Positions 56,325-64,000 of a stretch of DNA of 64,000 nt are shown here, piece after piece; the stretch's first letter is position 1; each line of letters starts with the position of its first letter. The stretch spans positions 1-64,000 of the forward strand of contig JAFWNG010000001.1 in assembly GCA_017510405.1 (NCBI GenBank), in the 5' to 3' direction. Under the pieces are notes generated by a model. That model saw only the letters and a program-made list of their open reading frames with translations, did no database searches and was not told where the DNA came from. The position numbers were made by a program, and so were the translations under genes. The DNA comes from Solobacterium sp. Its GTDB lineage: Bacteria > Bacillota_I > Bacilli_A > Erysipelotrichales > Erysipelotrichaceae.

Positions 56325-56342
56325 AATTCAGCTCCTCCTTAT

Positions 56343-57056
56343 TTAAGCCTTTTTTACTTCTTCGGGAATGTCATTCCCGAGCAATACGATTGTAAGTGTT
56401 ACAAATACCAGCGTCTGGATGAATCCTGCAAACAGGTCGAAATATGCATGCAGAAGCGGTGCGATGAGCGGTGCGACAAAGTTGAATACCGTACCGGATA
56501 CGCCGCCGGTGATCAGTCCCACCAGTGTGTTGGAGATCCACTGGCAGAATGAGTAGATCAGCTGCATCATGATGCCGCCGCACAGGATGTTTCCGAATAG
56601 ACGAAGAGACATCGATACCATGGTGGAGAACTTGCCGAAGATGTTCATCGGCAGCATCACCGGGATCGGCTCGAGGAATCCGTGCAGGTATCCTCCGATT
56701 CCCTGATACTTCAGTTCAACAGCCTGGATCATCAGCCATGTGAGGAATGCCAGCAGAAGCGTGACGCTCAGATTGGCTGTCGGAGATGACAGTCCGAACA
56801 GTGAGATGATATTGGAGATGAAGATATATGCCCAAAGTACAAGAACATACGGGGTGAGTCTGTCAGCCATTTTATCGCCGACATTTTCACGGCAGGTCCT
56901 GTGTACAGTTTCCACTGCCCACAGGATCGGCGTAAGAATGCCGGTCGGTTTTGCCAGCGGATCCGCTTTATCAAATTTCTTTGACAGAGCAATGATCGCG
57001 GCGGCCATCAGAATCGTCTCCAATATGATCGTATATACATCCGACTGGATCGTCAT
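56343..57056 (-). CDS. atpB: ATP synthase a subunit
   Basis: A 237-aa polytopic subunit. The essential arginine is in MSLRLFGNILCGG, and the C-terminal helix FAGFIQTLVFVTLTIVLLG contains the conserved Gln. It forms the ion half-channels next to the c ring. It overlaps atpI by 4 nt (ATGA). Confidence 0.96.
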   Translation of the reverse strand: MTIQSDVYTIILETILMAAAIIALSKKFDKADPLAKPTGILTPILWAVETVHRTCRENVGDKMADRLTPYVLVLWAYIFISNIISLFGLSSPTANLSVTLLLAFLTWLMIQAVELKYQGIGGYLHGFLEPIPVMLPMNIFGKFSTMVSMSLRLFGNILCGGIMMQLIYSFCQWISNTLVGLITGGVSGTVFNFVAPLIAPLLHAYFDLFAGFIQTLVFVTLTIVLLGNDIPEEVKKA

Positions 57057-57424
57057 TCTTTCCCTCCTTTCCGAATGTTAGGAAATGCTTCTTTAACTAT
57101 AACAGAAATTTTGATAAGCATTAAGCCTGCAGCGCATGCAAATATATTGAAAAACTGCGGCAGGAAGGCACCTGCAAGCAGAACGCCTGCCATGATCAGG
57201 TAATTGATCAGAAAATGAAAAATTCCCGTATACTTCGTTGAAGTGCCGGTATCCAGCACATCGGACCAGAAACTGTCATTGCGGAAATACAGCAGGATGG
57301 ATGCGAGCGCCCCCAGTCCGAAGCCCAGTGCATACCGGATATCCAGAAAGCCGGTCAGAAGACCGAGGCATGTTATGACTGCGATCGTTCTTCCGTAGCC
57401 TTCCGGAAGGTGAAACTTTCTCAT
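57053..57424 (-). CDS. atpI: AtpI-like membrane protein
   Basis: A 123-aa protein with four hydrophobic segments (AVITCLGLLTGFLDIRYALG, LGALASILLYFRNDSFW, FLINYLIMAGVLLAGAF, IFACAAGLMLIKISVIV). It is the usual first gene of atp operons, involved in c-ring assembly. Its ATG overlaps the parB stop (ATGA), joining the partition and ATP synthase genes. Confidence 0.85.
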   Translation of the reverse strand: MRKFHLPEGYGRTIAVITCLGLLTGFLDIRYALGFGLGALASILLYFRNDSFWSDVLDTGTSTKYTGIFHFLINYLIMAGVLLAGAFLPQFFNIFACAAGLMLIKISVIVKEAFPNIRKGGKE

Positions 57425-58314
57425 TCCGCAAGACTTTCTTCCAGACAGCCGAGCAGTTCCAGAATGCGGTTCATGTCTTCAACATCTGCGAAAGCGATCG
57501 TGAATGCGTTTTTGCGGAAGGTGACCTGGGTGCCGAGTTTTTCGGACATGCGTTCTTCCAGTGCGCGGATCGCCGGGTCTCTGTCATCGGTATGCGTACG
57601 GACAGGCTTCGGTTTATTGCGCTCACGGATATACTTTTCGACTTCGCGGACAGAGAGTTTTTCTTTCTGGATCCGGCGGGCTGTTTCGGTCATATCGTCT
57701 TCGCTGTCCAGGGCGAGAAGCGGACGGACATGGCTCATTGTCAGTTTCTTATCGATGACCATGTTCTGCACTTCGGCGGGAAGCTTGAGAAGACGCATGA
57801 TATTGGCGCAGTACTCGCGGGACTTGCCGACGCGCTCCGCCAGTTTTTCCTGCGTATAGCCAAGTTTCTTGACCAGGGAATCGTAGGCGGTCGCTTCTTC
57901 GATCGGATTGAGGTCTTCTCTCTGTACGTTTTCGAGGATGGCGATCTCCATCATCTCTTCTTCTGTAAAATCTACAGAGATAGCCGGTACGGTATCGAGA
58001 CCTGCGATCTTTGCGGCGCGCAGACGTCTTTCACCGGTGATCAGATCGTAGCCGGAGACGCTTTTGCGTACGAGCAGCGGTGTAAAGATGCCGTGGGTGC
58101 GGATGGAATCCGCCAGTTCATTCAGGGCATCCTTGTCAAATTCCTTACGGGGCTGGTACGGATTGGGACGGATCTCACTGATCGGGACACGGATCTCTTT
58201 TCTTCCCGGTACCTCGGCGGCACGGTTCTGGATATCATCCAGGAACTGATTCACGTCGGTTCCGAAGATGGAGTCCAGTCCTCTTCCCAGACCTTTTTTG
58301 GCGTCCTTTGCCAT
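57421..58314 (-). CDS. parB: Chromosome partition protein ParB (Spo0J)
   Basis: A 297-aa ParB: GLGRGLDSIFG at the start, IRPNPYQPRKEFDKDALNEL, GERRLRAAKIAG (CTP pocket), ENVQREDLNPIEEATAYDSL and the helix-turn-helix LAERVGKSREYCANIMRLLK. It loads at parS and slides as a CTP clamp. TAATG overlap with parA. No parS (TGTTTCACGTGAAACA) was seen in the window. Confidence 0.96.
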   Translation of the reverse strand: MAKDAKKGLGRGLDSIFGTDVNQFLDDIQNRAAEVPGRKEIRVPISEIRPNPYQPRKEFDKDALNELADSIRTHGIFTPLLVRKSVSGYDLITGERRLRAAKIAGLDTVPAISVDFTEEEMMEIAILENVQREDLNPIEEATAYDSLVKKLGYTQEKLAERVGKSREYCANIMRLLKLPAEVQNMVIDKKLTMSHVRPLLALDSEDDMTETARRIQKEKLSVREVEKYIRERNKPKPVRTHTDDRDPAIRALEERMSEKLGTQVTFRKNAFTIAFADVEDMNRILELLGCLEESLAE

Positions 58315-59090
58315 TATTTTCTCCTCTCGTTCTGAACAAGAACTTCTTTTACGAGCTGTGCATATGCCTTGGCTCCTTCGGAGCGGGTATCGTACTCAAA
58401 GATGGATACTTCGCGGGACGGCGCTTCTGAAAGACGCACGTTGCGCGGGATATATCCTTTATATACGTTTTCCTTGAAGTATTTGCGGACTTCCTGCTGG
58501 ACTTCCACGGAAAGCTTTGTGCGGGCGTCAAACATTGTCAGCAGCACGCCTTCGATGGAAAGACGCGGATTCCACAGTCTCTGTACAAGGCGGATCGTAC
58601 TGAGCAGCTGTGTGAGTCCCTCCAGTGCGAAATATTCGCACTGTACCGGGATCATGACCGTATCTGCGGCGGTCAGCGCGTTGGTGTTTAGAAGACCGAG
58701 TGCCGGCGGGCAGTCGATGATGATGTAGTCATAATTGTTTTTGACCGCGTCCAGTTTGCGCTTTAGCAGTTTTTCACGGCCGACTTCGTAGCCTGCCATG
58801 TCAACGTCGGCACCGGAGAGATCGATCGTAGCCGGAAGAACATCCAGCGGCGGCATCTGCAGATGTACAGCGACATCTTCCACCGTGTCGTCCCCCATCA
58901 GTACGTCATATACACTTTTCTCAAAACCGACTTTGTTGGCGCCGATGCCGTGTGTGGCGTTGCCCTGCGGATCGAAGTCCACCAGCAGTACCTTGCGGTC
59001 ATAATAGGCAAGGCCGGCGGCCAGGTTGATGCTGGTCGTTGTTTTTCCGACACCGCCCTTCTGATTGGCTATTGCGATAATTTTTCCCAT
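58314..59090 (-). CDS. parA: Chromosome partition ATPase ParA (Soj)
   Basis: A 258-aa P-loop ATPase with Walker A KGGVGKTT (11-18), VDFDPQGNATHGIG and DYIIIDCPPALGLLNTNALT. It acts with ParB in origin segregation and control of initiation. It is 11 nt after noc. Confidence 0.97.
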   Translation of the reverse strand: MGKIIAIANQKGGVGKTTTSINLAAGLAYYDRKVLLVDFDPQGNATHGIGANKVGFEKSVYDVLMGDDTVEDVAVHLQMPPLDVLPATIDLSGADVDMAGYEVGREKLLKRKLDAVKNNYDYIIIDCPPALGLLNTNALTAADTVMIPVQCEYFALEGLTQLLSTIRLVQRLWNPRLSIEGVLLTMFDARTKLSVEVQQEVRKYFKENVYKGYIPRNVRLSEAPSREVSIFEYDTRSEGAKAYAQLVKEVLVQNERRK

Positions 59091-59101
59091 ATGCTGCCCT
59101 C

Positions 59102-59914
59102 TTATTTCGGAAAGCGGATGACCATGCGTACAGCATCATCCGTCTCTGTTGTTTCTACACTGACTTTAATTCCCATTTTCCCGATCATCTTCACGCCTTC
59201 GTTGATCGTGTTGATGCCGATCTGAATGTTTCTGGCAAATCCTTTTGTTTTCTGCCGGCGCTTGCGTTTCTTCGGCGCTTCCATCGCTTCCACATAGTCT
59301 TCTGTCTGGCGGACATTCCATCCTTCGTCGATGACTTTGTGATACGCGTCTTTCTGTTGTTCCTGCGGAACGGACAGAAGTGCGCGGGCGTGACGCTCGG
59401 TGATGCGGCCGTCAACGACGCCTTCCTGGATCTCTTCGGGAAGATTCAGAAGACGGATCTTGTTGGCGACTGCCGACTGGGATTTACCGATCTTTTTCGC
59501 GACCTGTTCCTGCGTCATGGATGCCTGGCGCATGATCTGCACGTAGCTCTTGGCTTCCTCGATTGCGGAAAGATCCTGGCGCTGCACGTTTTCCACCAGT
59601 GCCATCTGCGCCGCTTCTTCATCGCTCGGCGACATGATGTAGCACGGGATCTCCCGGAAGCCGGCACGGATACACGCACGGTAGCGGCGTTCACCGGCGA
59701 TGATCTCGTAATGATCATCCATCTGTCTTACGGTGATCGGCTGGATCAGTCCGTTTTCACGGATCGACTGTGCCAGTTCCGCCAGCGCGTCCTCATCAAA
59801 ATGAAGGCGGGGCTGGCAGCGGGACGGCTGTATGTTATCAACCGGGATCTCTTTGATCCGGCTGCTTTCCTGTTTGCTGAATATATCTAAAAAACTTTTT
59901 CCAGACTGACGCAT
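59102..59914 (-). CDS. noc: Nucleoid occlusion protein Noc (ParB paralogue)
   Basis: A 270-aa ParB-fold protein directly after rsmG, the position of noc in B. subtilis. Motifs: IPVDNIQPSRCQPRLHFDED, GERRYRACIRAGFREIPCYI, ENVQRQDLSAIEEAKSYVQI and HTH QEQVAKKIGKSQSAVANKIR. The N-terminus has a short amphipathic helix (KSFLDIFSK) like the membrane-targeting helix of Noc. The ATG at 59914 has AAAAGGAG at the right distance; a GTG 6 nt upstream is too close. Confidence 0.9.
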   Translation of the reverse strand: MRQSGKSFLDIFSKQESSRIKEIPVDNIQPSRCQPRLHFDEDALAELAQSIRENGLIQPITVRQMDDHYEIIAGERRYRACIRAGFREIPCYIMSPSDEEAAQMALVENVQRQDLSAIEEAKSYVQIMRQASMTQEQVAKKIGKSQSAVANKIRLLNLPEEIQEGVVDGRITERHARALLSVPQEQQKDAYHKVIDEGWNVRQTEDYVEAMEAPKKRKRRQKTKGFARNIQIGINTINEGVKMIGKMGIKVSVETTETDDAVRMVIRFPK

Positions 59915-59926
59915 ATTCACTCCTTT

Positions 59927-60622
59927 TCAGAGAGGTTTCTTTTTGATCTGTGCATAGCTGCGGGGATACTGCGGCGGCGTCTTGGCAGTTTTGCGGTAAT
60001 ACAAATTGATGCGCACATCACCGCCGTGAAGCTGACAGTTCTGCAGTGATTCCTGTTCCGCGCCCAGTATTTTCATGGCGTGACCGGCAGAAGAAGCCTC
60101 TTCTTCTCCTTTTGCGCCTTTCATTGCGGCAAACAGGCCGCCTTTCCGTACAAGCGGAATGCACAGTTCCGCCAGTACCGGAAGCGAGGCAACAGCACGT
60201 GCCGTTACGACATCGTACCGTTCCCGGTTTTCTTTTACATGGTCTTCTGCCCGTTCATTGCATACCCGGATGCCGGTAAGACCCAGGCTGCGTATGACTT
60301 CCTGCAGGAACAGGCAGCGTTTGCCGGTCGGTTCCACGATCGTTACATCGAGAGACGGATCGGCGATCTTCCAGACGACGGAAGGAAAGCCGGCTCCGCT
60401 TCCTACATCGCATACTGTGCCGGTGATCTTTCCCGTGGAAAGCGGCAGAAGACAGTCGTAGAAATGCTTTTCCACAACTTCGGCAGGCTCTTTGATCGCC
60501 GTCAGATTCATTTTTTGATTCCATTCCAGAAGCAGTTCCAGATACTGAGCCAGCGCTTTTGCGGCTGTTTCTCTGTCATTCCGGATCCACTGTACTTCTG
60601 TCATCAGTTCTTCAATTGTCAT
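59927..60622 (-). CDS. rsmG: 16S rRNA m7G527 methyltransferase RsmG (GidB)
   Basis: A 231-aa SAM-dependent methyltransferase: SAM motif CDVGSGAGFPSVVWKI, VEPTGKRCLFLQEVIRSLGL and the NLTAIKEPAEVVEKHFYDCL signature. It modifies G527 of 16S rRNA. The ATG at 60622 follows TTGGAG; a TTG in frame 12 nt upstream is part of that ribosome site. Confidence 0.96.
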   Translation of the reverse strand: MTIEELMTEVQWIRNDRETAAKALAQYLELLLEWNQKMNLTAIKEPAEVVEKHFYDCLLPLSTGKITGTVCDVGSGAGFPSVVWKIADPSLDVTIVEPTGKRCLFLQEVIRSLGLTGIRVCNERAEDHVKENRERYDVVTARAVASLPVLAELCIPLVRKGGLFAAMKGAKGEEEASSAGHAMKILGAEQESLQNCQLHGGDVRINLYYRKTAKTPPQYPRSYAQIKKKPL

Positions 60623-60693
60623 ACGGCACTCCAAGGCTCTGCTATTGTATCATGACCTGCGGCAGTTCGCAGGATGGATTGTTGAAAAATGAT

Positions 60694-60702
60694 TTATCCA
60701 CA
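60694..60702 (+). promoter_or_regulatory. Consensus DnaA box
   Basis: TTATCCACA, a perfect DnaA box, in the 98-bp gap between rsmG and the ThyX-like gene. It is isolated; no second box lies nearby, so this is not an origin by itself. Confidence 0.5.
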
Positions 60703-60720
60703 ATCCGGTTATACGTACCC

Positions 60721-61356
60721 TTATTTAGTGTTTCCGCCAATGATGAATTCACTGTACGGAAGTGTTGTGATCCACTCACAGAAAGCCTGCCACTCCGGCA
60801 GTCGGTTCTCATGTCTCTGGAAGTAGATCGTTTTCAGCTGGCTGTAATTTGTTGTCATGCGGGCAGTCAGACGGAAACCTGCCGGATTGGAATACAGGAT
60901 CTCCAGGTATTTCTCTTTGGAGAGATCCTTCAGGGTCGTGACATCTTTTCCTTCTTCTTTCCGGGTATTGATGTCTTCCTGCAGTTCGTTGTAGTCTTTT
61001 ACCTTTTCCTTCATGATCTCTACAATGCGCGGATCAGTATATTCGATATAAGCCTGATCCAGGTCATATGTAGTCATGCGGTGCATCGGCGACTGGGTAT
61101 TGATGAAGTCCAGGAAGTGGTAGCGTTCCGCTTCCACCCATGCCTTATTGGTAAATGTCAGATCAAACTGAACGATGATGCCGTTCAGGAAACTGTCGCG
61201 TCCGCTTCCGGTCATTGCGCCGGACGGTCTGTATTCAAAATCTTTTGTGTCTTCGTTCATTCCGGAGGAATCGACCGTTACAGGATACCAGGATCCTTTC
61301 ATGGATTCTTCCAGACCGTAGATATTGACGTTGGAGATCACTTCTTCGTATCTCAT
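60721..61356 (-). CDS. ThyX-like / phage-type hypothetical protein
   Basis: A 211-aa protein. The segments GMIVQFDLTF-like (GIIVQFDLTFTNKAWVEAER), YHFLDFINTQSPMHRMTTYD and TARMTTNYSQLKTIYFQRHE resemble proteins in phages and clostridia distantly related to flavin-dependent thymidylate synthase ThyX. The canonical RHRxxSxxxxSxR ThyX motif is not visible, so catalytic activity is doubtful. It overlaps the mnmG stop by 4 nt (ATGA) and is inserted between mnmG and rsmG, which are usually adjacent. Confidence 0.45.
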   Translation of the reverse strand: MRYEEVISNVNIYGLEESMKGSWYPVTVDSSGMNEDTKDFEYRPSGAMTGSGRDSFLNGIIVQFDLTFTNKAWVEAERYHFLDFINTQSPMHRMTTYDLDQAYIEYTDPRIVEIMKEKVKDYNELQEDINTRKEEGKDVTTLKDLSKEKYLEILYSNPAGFRLTARMTTNYSQLKTIYFQRHENRLPEWQAFCEWITTLPYSEFIIGGNTK

Positions 61357-63224
61357 GCTTTTCCTTCTTTCTGTTTCAGATGAATTGCCAGAACGGCAAT
61401 GTCAGCCGGGTTTACACCTGAAATCCGGGATGCCTGTCCCATGGTTTCGGGACGGTATTCTTTTAGTTTCTGTCTTCCTTCGATGGAAAGGTTGTCCACA
61501 TCGTCATAGTTGATGTCCTGCGGGATGCGTACGCGGTCCATAGCGTTCAGCTTTGCGGCTTCCCGGCGCGCTTTGCGGATATATCCTTCATAGCGGATCT
61601 CGATCTCACACTGTTCGGCGATATCGGCCGGCATATCCATATCACAGCCGGAAAGAACTCTGCTGAGTGAGATGCCCGGACGCTTGATCAGATCATATAC
61701 CGCTGTCCGGTGATCCAGGGCGTCATAGCCGAGTGATTCCAGATAAGCGGAGACTTCCGGGTTTTCCTTCTGCGACACGGAAAGCGTACCCAGCTGTTCT
61801 TTGAGATCACGGATAGCTTCCATATTGCGGCAGTACGCGTCATAGCGTTCCTGTCCGATAAGTCCGATCTCATAACCTTTTTCCAGCAGTCTCTGGTCGG
61901 CGTTGTCATGCCGCAGCAGCAGACGGAATTCCGCACGTGATGTCAGAAGACGATAGGGTTCTTTCGTTCCCTTGGTCGTCAGATCGTCGATCAGAACACC
62001 GATATAGGCTTCATCGCGTGACAGAACGATCGGCGCTTTACCATCCAGCTTGCGCACTGCATTGATGCCGGCAATGATTCCCTGACCGGCAGCTTCTTCA
62101 TAGCCGGAGGTACCGTTTACCTGACCGGCAGTAAACAGATTCTCAATGATGCGGTTTTCCAGCGAAGGACGCATCTGTACCGGATCGATCGCATCATATT
62201 CGATCGCATAAGCATATTTTTTGATGATGCAGTTTTCGAATCCCGGCAGTGTATGCGTCATGCGTTCCTGGACATCCCGCGGCAGGGATGTGGAGAAACC
62301 CTGTACATAGGTGGTATCCATATGCCGGGATTCCGGTTCCAGGAACAGCTGATGGCGCGGTTTGTCTTTAAACCGCACGAGCTTATCCTCGATCGACGGA
62401 CAGTAGCGGGGCCCGACGCCTTTTACCACGCCGGAGTACATACTGGATTTATTCAGATTGCTCAGAATGATCTCATGTGTTTCCGGGGTCGTGTAAGTCA
62501 TATAGCACGGTACCTGTTCCGCAAACGGAAGAATTGACTTCGTTGTGTCGGAGAATGCCAGGAATGCGTCTGTGCCCGGTTCATAGTTGGTTTTTGAAAA
62601 ATCGATGGTCTTTGTAAGGACGCGCGGCGGTGTGCCGGTCTTTAGGCGGAATGTACGGATACCGGCGTCACGCAGAGATGCGCTCAGGTTTTCCGTTGTT
62701 TCTTCCCGGTCCGGTCCGCCCGGTACAACTTCACTGGAGATCATATTGACGCCTGCCATGTATGTGCCGGTCGTCAGAATGATGATCTCTGCCGTGATAT
62801 GGGAACCGTCTTTGAGCAGAATGCCTTCTGCCTTTCCGTCTTTCGTGCACAGCTGAACTGCCATGCCTTCTTTGACCGTCAGATTCGGCTGGCTCAGACA
62901 GACTCTCTGCATCATCCGGCTGTATTCGATCTTGTCGGACTGCACGCGGAGAGCGCGTACACCGGGACCTTTTGCGCTGTTCAGCATTTTGAACTGCAGC
63001 GCCGTGGCATCTGCCGTGATCGGCATCTGTCCGCCCAGGGCGTCGATCTCCCGGACAACGATGCCCTTTGCAGGACCGCCTACGGACGGATTGCACGGCA
63101 TCTTTCCGATATTTTCAATACTCAGTGTCAGCAGCATCGTTTTCTTTCCCAGTCTCGCCGCTGCAAGCGCAGCTTCGATTCCGGCATGTCCGCCGCCGAT
63201 CACAATGATATCAAAGTCTTTCAT
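61353..63224 (-). CDS. mnmG: tRNA uridine-34 carboxymethylaminomethyl modification enzyme MnmG (GidA)
   Basis: A 623-aa FAD protein: Rossmann GGGHAG at 10-15, PCNPSVGGPAKGIVVREIDA, GTPPRVLTKTIDFSK, GQVNGTSGYEEAAGQGIIAG and the C-terminal region YEGYIRKARREAAKLN. With MnmE it modifies the wobble uridine of several tRNAs. It overlaps the upstream gene by 14 nt. Confidence 0.98.
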   Translation of the reverse strand: MKDFDIIVIGGGHAGIEAALAAARLGKKTMLLTLSIENIGKMPCNPSVGGPAKGIVVREIDALGGQMPITADATALQFKMLNSAKGPGVRALRVQSDKIEYSRMMQRVCLSQPNLTVKEGMAVQLCTKDGKAEGILLKDGSHITAEIIILTTGTYMAGVNMISSEVVPGGPDREETTENLSASLRDAGIRTFRLKTGTPPRVLTKTIDFSKTNYEPGTDAFLAFSDTTKSILPFAEQVPCYMTYTTPETHEIILSNLNKSSMYSGVVKGVGPRYCPSIEDKLVRFKDKPRHQLFLEPESRHMDTTYVQGFSTSLPRDVQERMTHTLPGFENCIIKKYAYAIEYDAIDPVQMRPSLENRIIENLFTAGQVNGTSGYEEAAGQGIIAGINAVRKLDGKAPIVLSRDEAYIGVLIDDLTTKGTKEPYRLLTSRAEFRLLLRHDNADQRLLEKGYEIGLIGQERYDAYCRNMEAIRDLKEQLGTLSVSQKENPEVSAYLESLGYDALDHRTAVYDLIKRPGISLSRVLSGCDMDMPADIAEQCEIEIRYEGYIRKARREAAKLNAMDRVRIPQDINYDDVDNLSIEGRQKLKEYRPETMGQASRISGVNPADIAVLAIHLKQKEGKA

Positions 63225-64000
63225 TCAGTCTGTTCACCATCTCTCTGACGTCATCCGGAACAGATTCGCCCAGTACACGGAAACGGATCTGTTTTCCGGA
63301 TTCTTCTTTTTTCAGCAGTTCGCTGTACATGACCATACGGCCCAGCAGCATCTGCGTCTGTGTTGTTCTGTCTTTCTGTCCGTATACGAACGGCAGAGCG
63401 ATCTCGATCGACTCGGGATCGGCGCGGAAACAGCTTGTTTTACAGCCGCGGATACGTTCCCAGCCTTCTTCTTCCGCCTGTGCCGCTGCCAGACGGCCGG
63501 CTTCTGTCAACTGTCTGCGCGAATACGGTCCGGCTTCTATTTCCCGGGAAACCATAGCCACGGTGTGGCGTACGGCATCTTCCCGGAAGATCTCTTCCGG
63601 CTTTTCCGCAGAGTCCCAGCTCCAGACGTCAATGCCGTGTTCTTCGGCCTTGCGCAGGATGCGTACCGTGATCTGCGGATCTTCTTTGTCAATGTAGCAG
63701 TAGCTTTCCAGATTCGATGGAATCTCAAGCTGCACTTCTTTCGGCCAGATCGGCGTCATGAAGAATACTACGTCTTTCAGGTACAGGCAGTTCAGCCGTT
63801 TCGGTATCTCCTGTCCCTTGGCTGCCCGGCTGATGGTCTCATAGAGTTTTTCATAGGAGTCATAGCCGGTCATATCTTTATAGGTATCCCACATTGCCTT
63901 CACCGACAGCCGCCGGATGGAGTCAAAGTGGGCATACCCGATGAGTCCCTTTTTCCGGGACATGGGTCCGCGCGCATAGAAAAACAGCAGATCTCCGTTA
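63211..64000 (-). CDS. Hypothetical protein with EVE/PUA-like domain, 5' end outside the window
   Basis: The frame is open from the window edge to the stop at 63211 (263 codons). The first ATG in view is at 63963, but 12 in-frame codons before it (NGDLLFFYARGP) give the start of a recognisable GDLLFFY...GLIGYA strand pair, so the gene begins further right. GLIGYAHFDSIRRLSVKAMW resembles the nucleic-acid-binding modules fused to GNAT-like proteins. Downstream is a helical part (SRRQLTEAGRLAAAQAEEEG). It overlaps mnmG by 14 nt. The function is unknown. Confidence 0.6.
   Translation of the reverse strand, partial: NGDLLFFYARGPMSRKKGLIGYAHFDSIRRLSVKAMWDTYKDMTGYDSYEKLYETISRAAKGQEIPKRLNCLYLKDVVFFMTPIWPKEVQLEIPSNLESYCYIDKEDPQITVRILRKAEEHGIDVWSWDSAEKPEEIFREDAVRHTVAMVSREIEAGPYSRRQLTEAGRLAAAQAEEEGWERIRGCKTSCFRADPESIEIALPFVYGQKDRTTQTQMLLGRMVMYSELLKKEESGKQIRFRVLGESVPDDVREMVNRLNERL
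63539..63552. promoter_or_regulatory. Near-consensus Noc-binding site
   Basis: ATTTCCCGGGAAAC matches the B. subtilis Noc-binding consensus ATTTCCCGGGAAAT at 13 of 14 positions. It lies within the coding sequence of the hypothetical gene upstream of mnmG, about 3.6 kb from noc itself. Confidence 0.5.

Noticed and set aside
57421-58314. parS sites near parB
   Set aside because: Scanning CACGTG-containing sites in the window found none with the flanking arms of TGTTTCACGTGAAACA.

Overview
The window looks like an origin-proximal piece of a Bacillota chromosome. The minus-strand order mnmG, (ThyX-like gene), rsmG, noc, parA, parB, atpI-B-E-F-H-A-G-D-C at 50.8-64 kb is the B. subtilis-type gidA-gidB-noc-soj-spo0J order run directly into an F-type ATP synthase operon. 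Erysipelotrichia would fit, but nothing here fixes the family. A DnaA box (60694) and a near-consensus Noc-binding site (63539) agree with an oriC-proximal position. Layout from left to right. 1-4.1 kb: the end of a RecQ-like helicase, a divergent AraC regulator / glycogen phosphorylase pair sharing one promoter region with a palindrome, and a GNAT acetyltransferase. 4.1-50.4 kb: a large, almost wholly minus-strand accessory region that is more A+T rich than its flanks. Its right boundary is clear: it breaks a chromosomal macrodomain (ADP-ribosyl hydrolase-like) gene near 50376. Its left boundary is uncertain; the missing 3' half of the broken gene is not in the window. Accessory region, left part (4.2-22.4 kb): a GAF/BTAD regulator, a small Xre regulator with a three-repeat operator, a 1455-aa Avs-like STAND NTPase with an N-terminal PD-(D/E)XK nuclease, a DUF262/HNH nuclease, and an expanded type III restriction-modification cassette (PLD-like SNF2 helicase, DUF4391, Mod, PUA/EVE-like protein, Res helicase) led by its own Xre regulator. 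Together this is a defence island. Accessory region, middle (22.4-30.3 kb): a divergent intergenic region rich in hairpins, then a large-serine-recombinase operon whose recombinase lacks the usual Zn ribbon. In its place is a domain that recurs in the next two proteins, followed by two ParB-like proteins. Then come the relaxase, a membrane protein and MobC. The recombinase and relaxase operons start at matching promoters with identical tandem-repeat architecture. Accessory region, right part (30.3-50.4 kb): a Tn1549-like conjugation module (YodL, RadC-ArdC fusion, DUF4366, DUF4315, NlpC/P60 protein, VirB4, PrgI, VirB6-like, Maff2, VirD4, PcfB, DUF5688), ParB/ParA, a DnaC-like loader, a replication initiator, an element-borne macrodomain protein, and a protein with five tandem helix-turn-helix units whose 5' end runs into the integration junction. 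Five of the secretion genes use TTG starts behind strong Shine-Dalgarno sequences. Working picture: an integrative conjugative element carrying a multi-layer defence island, integrated by a serine recombinase into a macrodomain gene just downstream of the atp operon.
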